64,000 bases of DNA from Acanthochromis polyacanthus (GCF_021347895.1 NC_067135.1:22889847-22953846), one strand, 5' to 3'; shown: positions 23,100 to 33,481, counted from the first letter of the stretch. Notes: generated by a model from the letters alone, not told the origin. Numbers and translations are program-made.

Positions 23100-23425
23100 G
23101 TGATTTAAAAAATGATAATTATTATTATGGAGCCGTCCCGTCTTTGAGTATACATTAACATTAATAATATAGAAGTCATCCACTGATGTTTTGTGAAACA
23201 TGTATAGTTACAAAAAAAGTGACAATTTCAGGCTTTTATCTTGAACAGTTCCTGAGATATTGTTGTGTAAATTCCCATTTCAGTGTGTGGAAAAAATAGC
23301 ATTTTTTTTAAAACGCTGTCTTGGAAAGTGTTTGATCTATGGAAAATATCTTTATAATATAAATGTGTATAAATATCCGTATTTAATGCTATAAAAACTG
23401 TTGGCAAATCAGACGTGATCAAACA
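23100..23425 (+). repeat. Dispersed AT-rich repeat (related to 33200-34340 and 35030-35360)
   Basis: The series gtgacaatttcaggcttttatc, gaacagttcctgagat, aaattcccatttcagtgtgtgg, ggaaagtgtttgatctatgg, ataaatatccgtat and ggcaaatcagacgtgatc reappears in diverged form at 35150-35360 (ataatttcaaacttttacc ... tgcaatttcaatttgtggg ... agaaagtatttcatctatc ... aataaatatcttt ... ggcaaatcagagatg). No coding content. Confidence 0.5.
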
Positions 23426-23539
23426 GAAAATTAATTATTTAAGATGGAATGACTCAAAAGCAAAATGGGTCCAAAAAATACATTTAAATTCAACTGCAGC
23501 TGTGCATACTTATAAAAATGATGTTTTCTACGGACCTCA

Positions 23540-23967
23540 AAAATGCAGAGTAAGAGTGGAGCAGAGTAGGAGTAAAGTAGGAGTGGATTTAGAATAGGAA
23601 AAAGAGTAGGAGTAGAGTACAGTTACAGTAGAGTTGGAGAAGACTAGGAGTAGAGTAGAACTGAAGAGTTCATTTGCAAAAACAGGTAACTCCGTTTTCA
23701 GAAAACTAATTTTTTTATTGTTTATGTGAGATAATAACACTAATACTTTATTTTTTCTCTATTTTGTCTTGTATTTTTCTACTGAGTCAAATCCACTCAA
23801 CTTCAGTTAGACTGATATTCTCTCAAGTAAACAGTAAAAAAAAAAAAAAGTTTTCTGAAAATTCATCAAAACGGCGTTATCTGTTTTTGCAAATAAACTC
23901 TTCAATTGAAATAGGGGTGGAGTAAGAGTCGAGTTGGAGTGGAGTAGGAATAGAGTATGAGTTGAGT
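23540..23967 (+). repeat. GAGTAGGAGT-type minisatellite split by a MITE
   Basis: Diverged units of gagtaggagt / gagtagagta fill 23548-23661 and resume at 23909-23967 (ggggtggagtaagagtcgag...). The two halves are separated by the hairpin element at 23662-23908, so the element seems to have entered a pre-existing simple array. Confidence 0.65.
23662..23908. mobile_element. MITE with ~45-bp terminal inverted repeats
   Basis: The left end tgaagagttcatttgcaaaa acaggtaactccgttttcag is the inverted counterpart of the right end (gttttctgaaaattcat... aacggcgttatctgtttttg caaataaactcttcaa). The total is about 247 bp with no coding capacity. The sequence matches a small element I recognise as common in teleosts; superfamily not determined. 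Confidence 0.7.
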
Positions 23968-24055
23968 AGAAATACTTTATTAATCCCAGAGAGGAAATTT
24001 GGTTGTTACAGCAGAAAGAGTAAAGCTACCACCACTATAAATACAGATAAACAAG
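23968..24055 (+). repeat. Dispersed repeat tail (ctttattaatccca type)
   Basis: Same kind of motif as 6325-6420: tactttattaatcccagaga, ggaaatttggttgttacagc, agaaagag. Confidence 0.5.
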
Positions 24056-24104
24056 CAAAGATATGCAGCAAGCAAAACATAAAGTGCAAAGCATAACGCT
24101 AGTA

Positions 24105-24360
24105 GGGTTGGACATTTTGGGAAAAATGCCAAATTGCCTTTTTTCTGACATATATTGTCATTTGATCTGTTTTAAGTCAAACTTTAGGTCAGTATTTACT
24201 GTGGGGTAACTTAAAAACGTGATGCAGCAGGAGGATGACGGCATGAATTTGTAAAACTATATGTGACCATTAAATAATGCCCTGAGCATGCAAACCTGAG
24301 CTACATAGTGTACAATGTATTGATCAATGGGCTGCTGGAATAAAAAACTATTTATTTCCA
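24105..24360 (+). repeat. MITE-like repeat (gggttggacattttggg)
   Basis: The start agggttggacattttgggaa and the following aaattgccttttttctgaca tatattg pattern resemble a family of short fish elements whose first bases read gggttggg-gatttgggg and that disrupt surrounding sequence without coding capacity. Right border uncertain. Confidence 0.35.
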
Positions 24361-26393
24361 GCATTATTATTATTATCTAATACCCATATGTCATATATCC
24401 TAACGTGCAAATATGCTAATTTTTTCTGTCAGTCAGTCTACACGGCTATAGATCCTGATTATATCAGCGTTAAACTAATATTGGCTGATTTATGAGTGCA
24501 GCTCGACTTCCTTCGTCCTCCTCTGCTTTATTGTCGCTTTTACTTTCTCCCTGATAACATTGATCATTGCCTATTAGTGTGCGGTGCTATTTTTCCACTG
24601 AGTTCGTTCTCATAACTGTGAACATTATCAGACTCTTGGTCTGTGTGTGAAAAATCAGAGCCATGCAGCTTTTCATTTTCCTCCAGCTTCCTGCCACCAA
24701 CCCCTTTGTGTGCCATGCAGGACTCTTTTAAAGCCCTTATCAAAGGCCTAATAGTGTTTGTTGCTCCGCTGCAGGAATAACTGCATTGTTTAGGTGCCCT
24801 GCAAGGTATTCTCATCGCACCACTCCCACTGATTCTGAAATTCCCACTTCCAATGGCCGGTAGTCGGGGCAGCAGGGTTGACACAGTAGTATTGTTCTGC
24901 TAAAAAAAAAAAAGAAACAGTGTGTGTGTGTCAGGTTGAGTGCTTGTCTGGCCCCACTTAGTCTCTTCAGGATGTTTTGGGTTTTCTGTGCATGCATATA
25001 AAAGTGTGTGTGCGTTCTCCATGCTTTATAAAAACTCATTTCCTGCCTGCCTCGTATGAAAACAGAAAGCATGCTGGGTAATAATACAGGAGACGTGGAG
25101 AGATTGGCAGCGCTGTCGATACGAAGGGTGGACGACAGCGCCGTGATGGATGTGCTGTGTGAGAAAAGGCAGTCGCAGGAGGAAAAGCAGCCACAGTATT
25201 AAGAGAATGCTGATATGGAGATAACAGCTGTATGTAGGTGACTGTGTGCTGCATGTGTGTGTCAGGAAGGGCGGCTCTGCACAGAGGGGGCAGGTTACAC
25301 AAACCAATAGGGCTTTTGTTAACACTCGTATGAAAACACAGCGGGTCAGAGAAATGTAGATAAGTGTTAGGTATGACCAGTGTTCACGATTAATCAAAAA
25401 AGTCAGCCTGGTCCTAGAGGTTTAAGGCAGAGCTGGAGAAGAAATTCTGAGTGTGCCGATGAAGCTTTTGTGTGCTAGTTATGCATAAAAGTTGGGGGGT
25501 CACTTAGAAATGTCCTTATTGTTGAAACAAAAGTAGTTTTGGCAGGTTCTGGCATTTTTGGCCCAGACCGGCCCACAACATTATTGGTTGACTGAATCAA
25601 GCACTAATTTTTGAATGACAAAAAACTGACAGAGAGGTCGGATTTTCAGAACAAAAATTCAAAAACATCGCTAGAGACCTAAACAAACTGGTTGACAAGT
25701 TGGGGAAAAAAACAATTGCAATCCAGTAGAGCAGGGGTAATCAACTAGAATTCAAAGTGGTCCAGTCTGAGAAAATGTATTAAAGCAAAGGTCCAGAACA
25801 TGGTAATGTCAAACCTGAATGAGTGCGATAGCTATATGTTGATGTAACATGCTAGTTTTATTAGCATCTGCATGTAAGCAATAACTGACTCTCAAAACAA
25901 ATACATTCGGTACGGTTCAAAAAACATTTTGGCAACCTTTTTTTATAAATAACTTTTTATATAACTGTAGTGCAGAACTTAAAAAAATGACTGAACAACC
26001 AGAACCAACTTATAGACATCGTTAACAATGCCTAAATCTGAAAAATGTAAACAATTGAACCAGGGGTGGATCCAGATTAATTTTAGTTGGAGGGGGCACA
26101 GGGGAGTACAACAAATATTTTGGGGGGCCACAGAAAAGTTGTCAGGAAAAAATGAAAGCTGCTACCGACCTCTTTTAAAAGGTATTTTTCATTTTTCCCA
26201 ATAGGAAAGCTGTATATGACCTTTTCATTTTGGACTCTTAACGTTCAAATTATGATGGACTTGTCTCCTTGTTTATGTGAATTACAGCATCATCAGCTGC
26301 AGCATCTGCCTGTTATGTAAAACTGGTAAGCTCAACGACAGAATCCTGAGGACAATTAAGTGACAAATATTGTGCAAGAACAGCACTATATAC
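24361..26393. other. Gene-free, with repeat fragments
   Basis: Contains a one-ended MITE fragment at 25487-25530 (ggtcacttagaaatgtcctt, see 38270-38626) and worn transposon-end-like motifs near 25728 (gcaggggtaatcaactag) and 26060 (caggggtggatccag). No gene recognised. Frames at 25026-25397 overlap each other on the minus strand and lack domains. Confidence 0.4.
26386..26393. repeat. 8-bp target-site duplication, left (ctatatac)
   Basis: Exact match to 27035-27042, flanking the hAT element. Confidence 0.9.
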
Positions 26394-27034
26394 TAGGGGT
26401 GCCACAGTTCGGTTAGCCCACGGCTCGGTTCGTACCTCGATTTTGGGATCACGGTTTCGGTACCGGTTCGGTTCGTGTTTTGCTGCTGACTCATGTTGGA
26501 AGTGTTCCATTAGCATAGGGGACTAGTGCTGAGCAATGCTTGCACACAGTTTTATTTTTGTTTACTGTTTTCTCTTCTTCATCGTTATAATCCACAGGGA
26601 AACTGAACTGTCCCCACACCGCAGATTTGAATGAAGCCAGTGCTTCTTCAAACTCCGGTCTCTCCACCCCTCCGCTCACTATAACTTTTTTTGTTCTCTT
26701 TCTTGGTCTCAGTGTGTGAGCTGTGAACTGAGCTAAGCTCGTAAGTGAGAGAGGCCACTGCTCGGCCATGTGCTCGACTCATATGACACAGTAAGTGCTT
26801 GACAGCGATTGGATATTTACTCACGGGGCGGTGTTTTGTCCAGAGCTGTGTGAGGAGGGGGAGGAGGGGTTGTCTGCAGAGCCGGAGAGCAGGCGCTGGC
26901 TAGACAAATCCATCCCACAGCTTTTAGAAATGAATTAATTGCAAGACCGAAAAAGCGCGCGTCATAAAGGCGCATTGAGCCGTGCAGGACGTACCGTACA
27001 GTTCGGTTTTAAACCGTAAACCGCTGCACCCCTA
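26394..27034 (-). mobile_element. Non-autonomous hAT transposon, 641 bp
   Basis: The ends taggggtgc and gcaccccta are inverted and flanked by an exact 8-bp duplication, ctatatac, at 26386-26393 and 27035-27042. An 8-bp duplication is the hAT hallmark. Subterminal sequence is rich in cggttcgg / ccgaacc motifs, probably transposase-binding repeats. The minus strand keeps only the first part of a hAT transposase with half a BED zinc finger (26491-26769); the catalytic part is gone, so it can move only in trans. Confidence 0.9.
26491..26769 (-). pseudogene. hAT transposase N-terminus with truncated BED finger
   Basis: The frame starts MAEQWPLSLTSLAQF and contains SAVWGQFSFPVDYNDEEEK, TVNKNKTVCKHCSALVPYANG. 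The W-x-x-F...C-x2-C half of a BED-type zinc finger is clear. The continuation with T-S-N-M/L...H-L-x-x-H, which supplies the two histidines, is missing because the frame ends after NGTLPT and nearby frames do not restore it. BED fingers bind DNA in hAT transposases; this one cannot fold completely. Confidence 0.8.
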
Positions 27035-27042
27035 CTATATAC
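27035..27042. repeat. 8-bp target-site duplication, right (ctatatac)
   Basis: Exact repeat of 26386-26393. Confidence 0.9.
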
Positions 27043-27284
27043 AGCCCTGTCAATTTCCACTTCTTAGAATGTTTACTGACAATTATCACACCTAAAATAA
27101 GAAATAATATTCTGTACTTTTAGCAACTAGTTCTCAGCTGTAAACCAGAGACATCATAGGGTTCTGTATACTAATCAGTTTAAATCAAAATGAGTGCTAC
27201 ACAATACACAGTGAACAACAACAATCTGTAACCTTAATCTGTGGTAAAATAATCTGAAATGTTCTGTGCAGTAATGGAAATCTT

Positions 27285-27474
27285 AAAATACAATAAAATA
27301 CAGGAAGTAGCACTCTATACATTTAACAATAAACCTGACAACAATAATAAACAGTAACAATACTCCATATTCTTAAATCTAATACAATAAAATACAGTAA
27401 GCAACACTCTATAATTTAACAATAAACCTGAGAACAATAATAAACTGTAACAATAGTCCATATTCTTAAGTCAT
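27285..27474 (+). repeat. Two-copy tandem repeat, ~93-bp unit
   Basis: 27285-27381 and 27382-27474 share aatacaataaaatacag, actctata, atttaacaataaacctga, acaataataaac and ccatattcttaa in the same order. They differ by a few substitutions and small indels. Confidence 0.75.
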
Positions 27475-27654
27475 TTAATAGTTCACAGCTCAGCAAACAT
27501 CATAGTGTTCTGCATAGAAATCACAAAAAGTTGCTCTCAATAATCTTTCACAGTGAGCAGATGTTCTTGTGTTGCAGGTTTATGGTCCAGACGTGGCCAT
27601 CGAACAGGACGGGGGGGTCTGGCAACGTGTACTTCCTAGAGCACCTCCTCTTTT

Positions 27655-27666
27655 TGCATTCTTCAT
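27655..27666. repeat. 12-bp target-site duplication, copy 1 (tgcattcttcat)
   Basis: Exact match to 28026-28037. The duplicated bases belong to the nmrk2 retrocopy (the Tyr-Glu-Glu-Cys region). Confidence 0.9.
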
Positions 27667-28025
27667 CCATCCATCCATTCTCTGTACACCGCTTTATCCT
27701 CACTAGGGGGGTGCTGGAGCCTATCTCAGCTGACTCAGGCGAAGGCAGGGGACACCCTGGACAGGTCACCAGTCTGTCACAGGGCTACATATACAGACAG
27801 ACAATCACTCTCACATTCACACCTATGCGCAATTTAGAGTAATCAATTAACCTCAGCATATTTTTGGACTGTGGGAGGAAGCCGGAGTGCCCGGAGAAAA
27901 CCCACGCATGCACAGGGAGAACATGAAAACTCCATGCAGAAAGATCCCAGGCCTAGGCCAGGATTTGAACCAGGGATCTTCTTGCTGCAAGGCGAAAGTG
28001 CTAACCACTACCCACTGTGCAGCCC
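27667..28025 (+). mobile_element. Dispersed fish retroelement inserted in the nmrk2 retrocopy
   Basis: The insert begins ccatccatccattctctgta, includes ctgtgggaggaagccggagt and agggagaacatgaaaactcc, and ends accactacccactgtgcagcc. These blocks belong to one of the most abundant teleost repeats, which I know as a retroposon-type sequence but cannot assign to a named LINE or SINE. A 12-bp duplication, tgcattcttcat, on each side is consistent with target-primed insertion. Confidence 0.85.
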
Positions 28026-28037
28026 TGCATTCTTCAT
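28026..28037. repeat. 12-bp target-site duplication, copy 2 (tgcattcttcat)
   Basis: Exact repeat of 27655-27666. Confidence 0.9.
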
Positions 28038-28412
28038 ATGGGATGGAAATAAAGTAACGTTGGTTTAGCACGTCCATCAAAGACCTGTAGGTGTAAAGCA
28101 AGAAGCCCTCCACAATGAGGATGTGAGTGGTCGGAATTCAGGACCATCTCTGTGTCCAGGGTGTTATTAACGCCATGAGACTTCTCAAACTTCACCGGGT
28201 TCTCCAGCCACGCGTAGATCCTACTCATCATGGCATCCATGTCCAGAGCAGTGATGACATCGTACTGCTTAAGTCCATCTTCACCAACTTCGATCTGATC
28301 TTGGGGCTTGAAGAAGTCATCCTGATGGACCACGCAGCAGTTGGGCAGGTTCTGGATCAGGCAGTTGGTGAGGCTGCTTTTCCCTCCACTGGTTACGTCG
28401 CCAATGGACCCT

Positions 28413-28667
28413 GAGTTTCTTGTAAAAAATGACTTCACAAAACTTCCTTTTGAAGTTCAACTACAAGTCAAAAGGGACGGTAGGCCAACTCCAAAGCTCA
28501 ATCTAAGTAAGTGTAGAGCTAATGGAAAAGCTCACTCTTTTTGTGAAGCTAACTATGCCAGAAACGAGTGGCTAACGGGAAGTGCCAAACTTAACCGGCT
28601 TTTCTGCTGGCCATGTCTCCTATTTGACCGGTCTACCGGCTCCCTGAACAACCCCTGGAGCACTTAA
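28413..28667 (+). pseudogene. ZMYM-like hAT transposase fragment (TTF-type finger)
   Basis: The + frame reads NDFTKLPFEVQLQVKRDGRP, TPKLNLS, then FCEANYARNEWLTGS and AKLNRLFCWPCLLF to a stop. This is the N-terminal TTF-type zinc-finger region of the hAT-derived transposases that also gave rise to vertebrate ZMYM proteins; the pattern W-L-T-G-S/C-x-x-x-N-x-L-F/Y-C-W-P-C-L-L-F is diagnostic. Nothing further downstream of the finger is present. The fragment directly abuts the 5' end of the nmrk2 retrocopy on the opposite strand. A motif gggccgccactg at 28813-28824 could be the element's other end. Confidence 0.75.
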
Positions 28668-29869
28668 CCTCTTTTTTTTTCACTGAAATGAATGAGAAGT
28701 CGGTAGAATAAAGGTACTGTAACAGTAGGCTGATTTGTTTACATGAAAATAACAGTTAAAACACCGAATCTAATTTGTTGTTCACACTGGCTTGCTCGGG
28801 AATTTTGGTCACGGGCCGCCACTGATTACGTGTACAATATATGATGTATATGATGGCGTTTTTTCATCCCAAAGGCTGTACTATGATGTTTTCTCAGAGA
28901 CATACTATGCTACTCTGTTTGTTCTGGCCCTGGGCCGCTGCACTCCTCCTCTGGTGTTTTCTGGATTGTACTCAGCTTCATGCCTTCGTCCACCCGGCCT
29001 CCGTTGACTCGTTCCACCTGCCGTCTCTGGAGCTGAAGCTGGATTGGATCAGACCAAAGTACCGCCCAATTACGATGCCCGCTGCCTCTTAAAAGGCTCC
29101 TTCATCTGGCAGCACGTCTTCTGAGGGGAAGCTGAGCTTCAGCAGAACTTTGGAGATTCTACAATTCTACAGTTCTACAATTTCATTTAGCAGACGCTTT
29201 TGTCCAAAGCGACATACAACACAAGTGAGAATTCGGACATAAGGAAAAACCTTTAGTAAGTGGAAAAAGTGCTTCAAGTGCGACTGGTCAAAGGTGTTGC
29301 CATCAAGTTGCAGAAGAAGTGCCAACCCCCCTTTTTTATTTCAACTTTGTCAGTGCTAAATAAGTGCTGGGTTTTGGACCACCTGACTTATTCTACCCCT
29401 AAGGTGGAGTTGGATTAAGTGCCTAGGTGTTCTCTGAACAATTGAGTCTTCAATTGTCTCTTAAAATCTCTTAAGAGATGTGTTCCAGTGGTTGGTGGAT
29501 GTATGGGGGGACAGAGAGGGACCTTTGAATTGTCCAGAAAGGAAAACGGGGAATCCATTTGTAGTAGGGTGCTACTGCGGTGTGTTTTGGGGTTTTAAGA
29601 GGTGAACAGGAAGTGGGTTTTTTTGTATTGATGATCTTTTACTTTGTTCCTGGTTGGAATGCCAATCAATTTTAACGTGAAGTTCACTTTTAGTTCTGTT
29701 TATTTATTTTTATTTTACTAACACCCATTTGCTTTTAACCCCCTCACATGTTGTGTTGTTGTAAACTTACTCTTTCAAATAAATACTCCTCTAACCCTCT
29801 GGAAACCAGCGTTTGGACTGTTTTTGTGTTGCTCCTCTCCTACTTCAGACAGCCGAGACATAAGAACGT
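28668..29869. other. No gene recognised; repeat fragments
   Basis: Includes ttcatttagcagacgctttt / gtccaaagcgacatacaa at 29185-29222, a motif of a very common fish retroposon. The stretch 29560-29830 (gtgttttgggg... ttcaaataaatactcctcta) has the feel of an LTR or 3' tail with an AATAAA at about 29778. No proteins recognised. Confidence 0.4.
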
Positions 29870-30260
29870 TTTGTGGACTAAAGGCTAAACTATGATGTTT
29901 TTAGAGCAACCTGCTATACTATAGGCTTTTTTAATTGACATATTACTATGACTTTTTTTGTTTTAGTTTTTGATTTTGTTTTTTAGCAACATATTATCAG
30001 AATTCGAACAGTTTAAAAAAAATACTATACTTGTGCAATGAAATATTATTCTATGGCATTTTTTAGAATGACATAGGCCTACTATTTTGACAATATACTG
30101 CATTATGACATTTTTTGAACCACATATCATACATGACAATTTTAGGCAACATCCTATCATTTTGCGCTTTTTGAACCACACAATAATCTATGCTATACTA
30201 TAAACTACAGGCCATACTATGTTATTCTTGAAAAGTATACTATACTTTGGCATTTTCTGA
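29870..30260 (+). repeat. Degenerate short tandem repeats (catactatactatgac type)
   Basis: Diverged 30-50-bp units contain variants of actatgatgttttt, gacatattactatgactttt, acatatcatacatgacaatt and catactatgttattcttgaa. A related trace sits at 28860-28915 (gtactatgatgttttctcag agacatactatgctac). Too worn to define a consensus by eye. Confidence 0.5.
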
Positions 30261-30344
30261 ACTACATCCTATACTCTGGCGTTATACACAGAGTGCTTTG
30301 GTTACATGTTGATTTATAATCTAGATTTTTTCTGTTTTGTTTTT

Positions 30345-30605
30345 TGACAGGATTGGGCAGTCTAAGGCACACCTGTGCACTAATCATGGTGTCTAATCAG
30401 CATCTTGATATGGCACACCTGTGAGGTGGGATGGATTATCTCAGCAAAGGAGAAGTGCTCACTATCACAGATTTTAGACAGATTTGTGAACAATATTTGA
30501 GAGAAATGGTGATATTGTGTATGTGGAAAAAGTTTTACATCTTTGAGTTCATCTCAAAACATGGGAGCAAAAACAAAAGTGTTGCGTTTATATTTTTGTT
30601 GAGTG
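30345..30605 (+). mobile_element. Right half of a non-autonomous DNA transposon
   Basis: The block ggcacacctgtgaggtggga, tggattatctcagcaaagga, gaagtgctcactatcacag ... gcaaaaacaaaagtgttgcg, tttatatttttgttgagtgta is a familiar fish element whose terminal repeat reads tacactcaacaaaaatat. Only the right terminus (ending at 30605 before a TA) is present; the left end is missing. No coding capacity. Confidence 0.65.
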
Positions 30606-31037
30606 TAAATAATATACAATGCTACAATGCTGAGATTTCATTGGCTGAGTAGCGTCACGTGGGATGCCTGAATTCGTTTGTAATTAGTCGTGTGTTTCCT
30701 GAGCTGATAACAACCTCAACACTGGAAAAGCAGCACTGGGATAATAGAAGCGACCCGTGAAATTTAAAATGTCATTACAATTTACTGATTACAGGTCCGG
30801 AGGAACCTGTTGACCAGCTCCACAATACAACGGTCCACCGGGGCAGTGCCTGGTGTGCCAGATGGTCAGTCCACCCCGGTTCCAAATGTGGCTGGGTTTT
30901 GGAAGTTGTCTGGCTGACTTCCCATTCATTTAATGGGGGTTTTTAACACAGATTGCATGTATTTTGTTAAAATCTTCCAACGAATCGCTAACAGAAGACA
31001 CCACACTCCATTCCTCATCAAGCTGCATGTTTTGATT
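30606..31037. other. No gene recognised
   Basis: Short spacer between two transposon insertions; nothing identifiable. Confidence 0.4.
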
Positions 31038-31045
31038 ATCATGTA
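31038..31045. repeat. 8-bp target-site duplication, left (atcatgta)
   Basis: Exact match to 32096-32103. Confidence 0.9.
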
Positions 31046-31131
31046 CAGGGGCGGACTGACCGCCATTTCATTTGGTCGTTTGACCGAAGGCCCACATGTG
31101 GACCAGTGGGCTGGTACGCTGGTATTTATTA

Positions 31132-31147
31132 AATAATTTTGTTTATT
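31132..31147. repeat. 16-bp SINE target-site duplication, left
   Basis: aataattttgtttatt, identical to 31340-31355. Confidence 0.95.
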
Positions 31148-31339
31148 GGGCACCCGACGCCCATAAAGCTCATCGGGTTAAGCAGGCGACCCATGTACAG
31201 GGGCTGGTCTCCAATGCAGCGGCCTGGGTTCGGTTCCTGCCCACTGCCCTTTGCTGCATGTCTTCCCCCTACTTTTCTCCCCATTTCCTGTCACTCTTCA
31301 CTGCGACTATCACAATAAAAAGGCAAAAATAAATAAATG
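31148..31339 (+). mobile_element. tRNA-derived SINE
   Basis: The head (gggcacccgacgcccataaa, ggttaagcaggcgaccca) carries an A-box-like ggttaagc. The B-box-like ggttcggttcctgcc lies at about 31227-31241. The body includes ctttgctgcatgtcttcccc and ttcctgtcactcttcactg, and the tail is caataaaaaggcaaaaataaa. This matches a very abundant fish tRNA-head SINE. A perfect 16-bp target duplication shows insertion by LINE machinery, after the hAT element was in place. Confidence 0.9.
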
Positions 31340-31355
31340 AATAATTTTGTTTATT
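31340..31355. repeat. 16-bp SINE target-site duplication, right
   Basis: Identical to 31132-31147. Confidence 0.95.
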
Positions 31356-32095
31356 TATCCATATGCGGCTGAATGGGATGAGCGTCCAACCATTCATCAG
31401 CCCTGTGCAGGCACGCAGGCCCACATGCGTCACACCACACGCATGCTCAGCCCCGCCCTCAGGTGACAGCTCTGGGCCGAGTAGAGTTGATATCGCAGTG
31501 GTGTGTGCAGTAAAGCCCAGCCAGGCAGTTGGAGATGGAGACGAACGTAAAAAAACGTGAATAGTGAGCCACCTGCAGAATCATGTAATGCATTGTGTTG
31601 TTAAAGGAAAAGTCATTCTATTTGCTGATAATTATTTCAGTAGACTGGGTAAGCCTCTGAAGGCAAACTTGGTTTCAGGGTAGTAATTTATGAACGTTAA
31701 TGCCTTATGCTAAGACTTTTGAGAAATTTAAAAGCAATATATTGCAAGAACTTTGCATATTAAAGCTTGACATCAGTTATGTGAAAAATCTAATTGAAGG
31801 GAGTTTTTTTTCCCTCCCATTGTCTATGATGCTAGACCTAGAGTAATGGATTTATGGTTGTATGCCACCATATCAGCAACAACAACTTAAGTGCCAGAGG
31901 AATTGTTTTTGAGATGTGATTATTAAATGCAGTGTACAAGTTCAAAGGTTTGTTGTGTTATGTCGTAATTTTTAGTGCCAACCAAGACTCTGTTGAAGAG
32001 GTGGAGGGGGGAGGGGGTTGTCGATTGCGATTGCACAGGTGGGCTGGTCTGGTCCAAAAAGTCCCGTTTTGAATTTGACTCCCAATCCGGCCCTG

Positions 32096-32103
32096 ATCAT
32101 GTA
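32096..32103. repeat. 8-bp target-site duplication, right (atcatgta)
   Basis: Exact repeat of 31038-31045. Confidence 0.9.
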
Positions 32104-33296
32104 TGTGGGTTTTCTCAAATCGTGTCGGAAGAATCCATAGAAATACTTCCAACTGTAAGAGTAGCATTTTGTTCAGCGCAGCTGGAGATTCTTTATATTT
32201 TTCTCTCATGGCAGTAGCCAAGGCCAGAGAAGAAGGGCAGGCATAAGAGCAGCTTCAAAGTCTTGGAAACGTATCTGGAAGTGGAGTGCAACGTGCACCC
32301 CACATGTTTGATCTGCTTTGTGGTGCGTTGAATCAAATCCTGAAGACAACTGACTCACTGGAGACCAGTCCAGATGCTACAAAGACGGTCAAACGGCACC
32401 TATGCAACTCATTTAGAACATTATAATATAAAAAATAAATATTATAGACAGGGGCAGCTTGCATATCTCTCCATGGTTGTCTCATTTGATTATGTTTTGC
32501 TTAAAAATAATAATATTCTAACATAAGTGAGTAATTAAATAAACTGTTAACAGACTTAAATACCACATCTACCAGCAATGCTCTTGATTTACAGTGTTTG
32601 TTTGATATGATATTATGTATAAAACTTATTTTTTGAGGAACAATGATGGGAAACTGGACTTTGACTTGTATAATACTGAAAATTGAAAAAAGATGGTTGT
32701 CCAGCTTTGAAACGTTCGATTTGAGCCAAAATTCTCACGTTTTTTGAGGTGTGCTACAACATTGTTGAGCCCGCATTAATGGGAAACTATGGAAGATAAA
32801 AAAGTTAAATTTTGGCTTTTATTTCTTTTCATGTTATTGATTCTGAATTTGTAATATCAGACAAGCAGACCCAATTATCTCTGATTGTAGGTAGTTGAAA
32901 TATGAATAAAAGCATCTTTGCGCTCAAATTAATCTATCAAAAATTATAATACAGAAGTCAACTATATGAAGCTGCATGTCACAATAATACCAAACTAAAC
33001 ATGGAGAATACTTCTTTAAATATTTATGAAATACTGATGAAAATCTAGGTAATTTTACTGCACTTGCATAACTGATTGAGCAGATTATCAAGTTGTACTT
33101 CAAAAGCAATCAAAAAACATTTCTAGATAACTTTCATCCAAATAGAACAGAATTCAAGGGTTTCCAAATGGGTTTCAAAATCTAACTTACTTATGTGCCC
33201 ATTTCTCATTTTTATTTTGATTAAATGTCATTTTTTATTGATTCTGCATTAACGGTTTGATGAGAAATGACAATTTTTAGGCTTTTATCCATAATA
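32104..33296. other. Gene-free; ends in a dispersed AT-rich repeat
   Basis: No gene recognised. From about 33225 the sequence (ttttttattgattctgcatt, gatgagaaatgacaattttt aggcttttatcc) belongs to the same repeat family as 35100-35190. That repeat is interrupted at 33297 by a Tc1-type element and resumes at 34197. Confidence 0.5.
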
Positions 33297-33481
33297 CAGC
33301 CATGGCCATAAGTTTGGACACAGCATGACTTACTATGTCTGTTTTGATGTCTATTACAGAACATAACTAATATTTTTTGACAGCACCAGTTTAATTAGTC
33401 AACAAATCAACAAGGGATATAATATTATCAATAAATTCCAACAATTGGAACAACTTTGTTCCCAAAACATAATATTAGAAG

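Larger units (their letters stand above)
27540..28415 (-). pseudogene. nmrk2: nmrk2 retrocopy, frameshifted and interrupted
   Basis: The minus strand encodes nicotinamide riboside kinase 2 without introns. From about 28400: GSIGDVTSGGKSSLTN (the degraded P-loop; intact enzymes have G-G-V-T-N-G-G-K-T-T-L), LPNCCVVHQDDFFKPQDQI and GEDGLKQYDV. After a frameshift near 28115-28145 it reads [16 protein letters not shown] and [10 protein letters not shown], then beyond an inserted repeat KKRRCSRKYTLPDPP and LFDGHVW. The functional enzyme phosphorylates nicotinamide riboside for NAD+ synthesis. Continuity across several domain segments suggests a processed mRNA copy. The frameshift, the damaged P-loop and the 359-bp insertion at 27667-28025 kill it. 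The C-terminal part after GHVW is not recognisable. Confidence 0.85.
31046..32095 (+). mobile_element. Non-autonomous hAT element containing a SINE
   Basis: The left end caggggcggactg and the right end caatccggccctg are imperfect inverted repeats, flanked by an exact 8-bp duplication, atcatgta. This identifies a hAT insertion. The element is 1050 bp, or about 842 bp without the SINE and one SINE target copy at 31148-31355. No transposase remnant was recognised inside. Confidence 0.85.
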
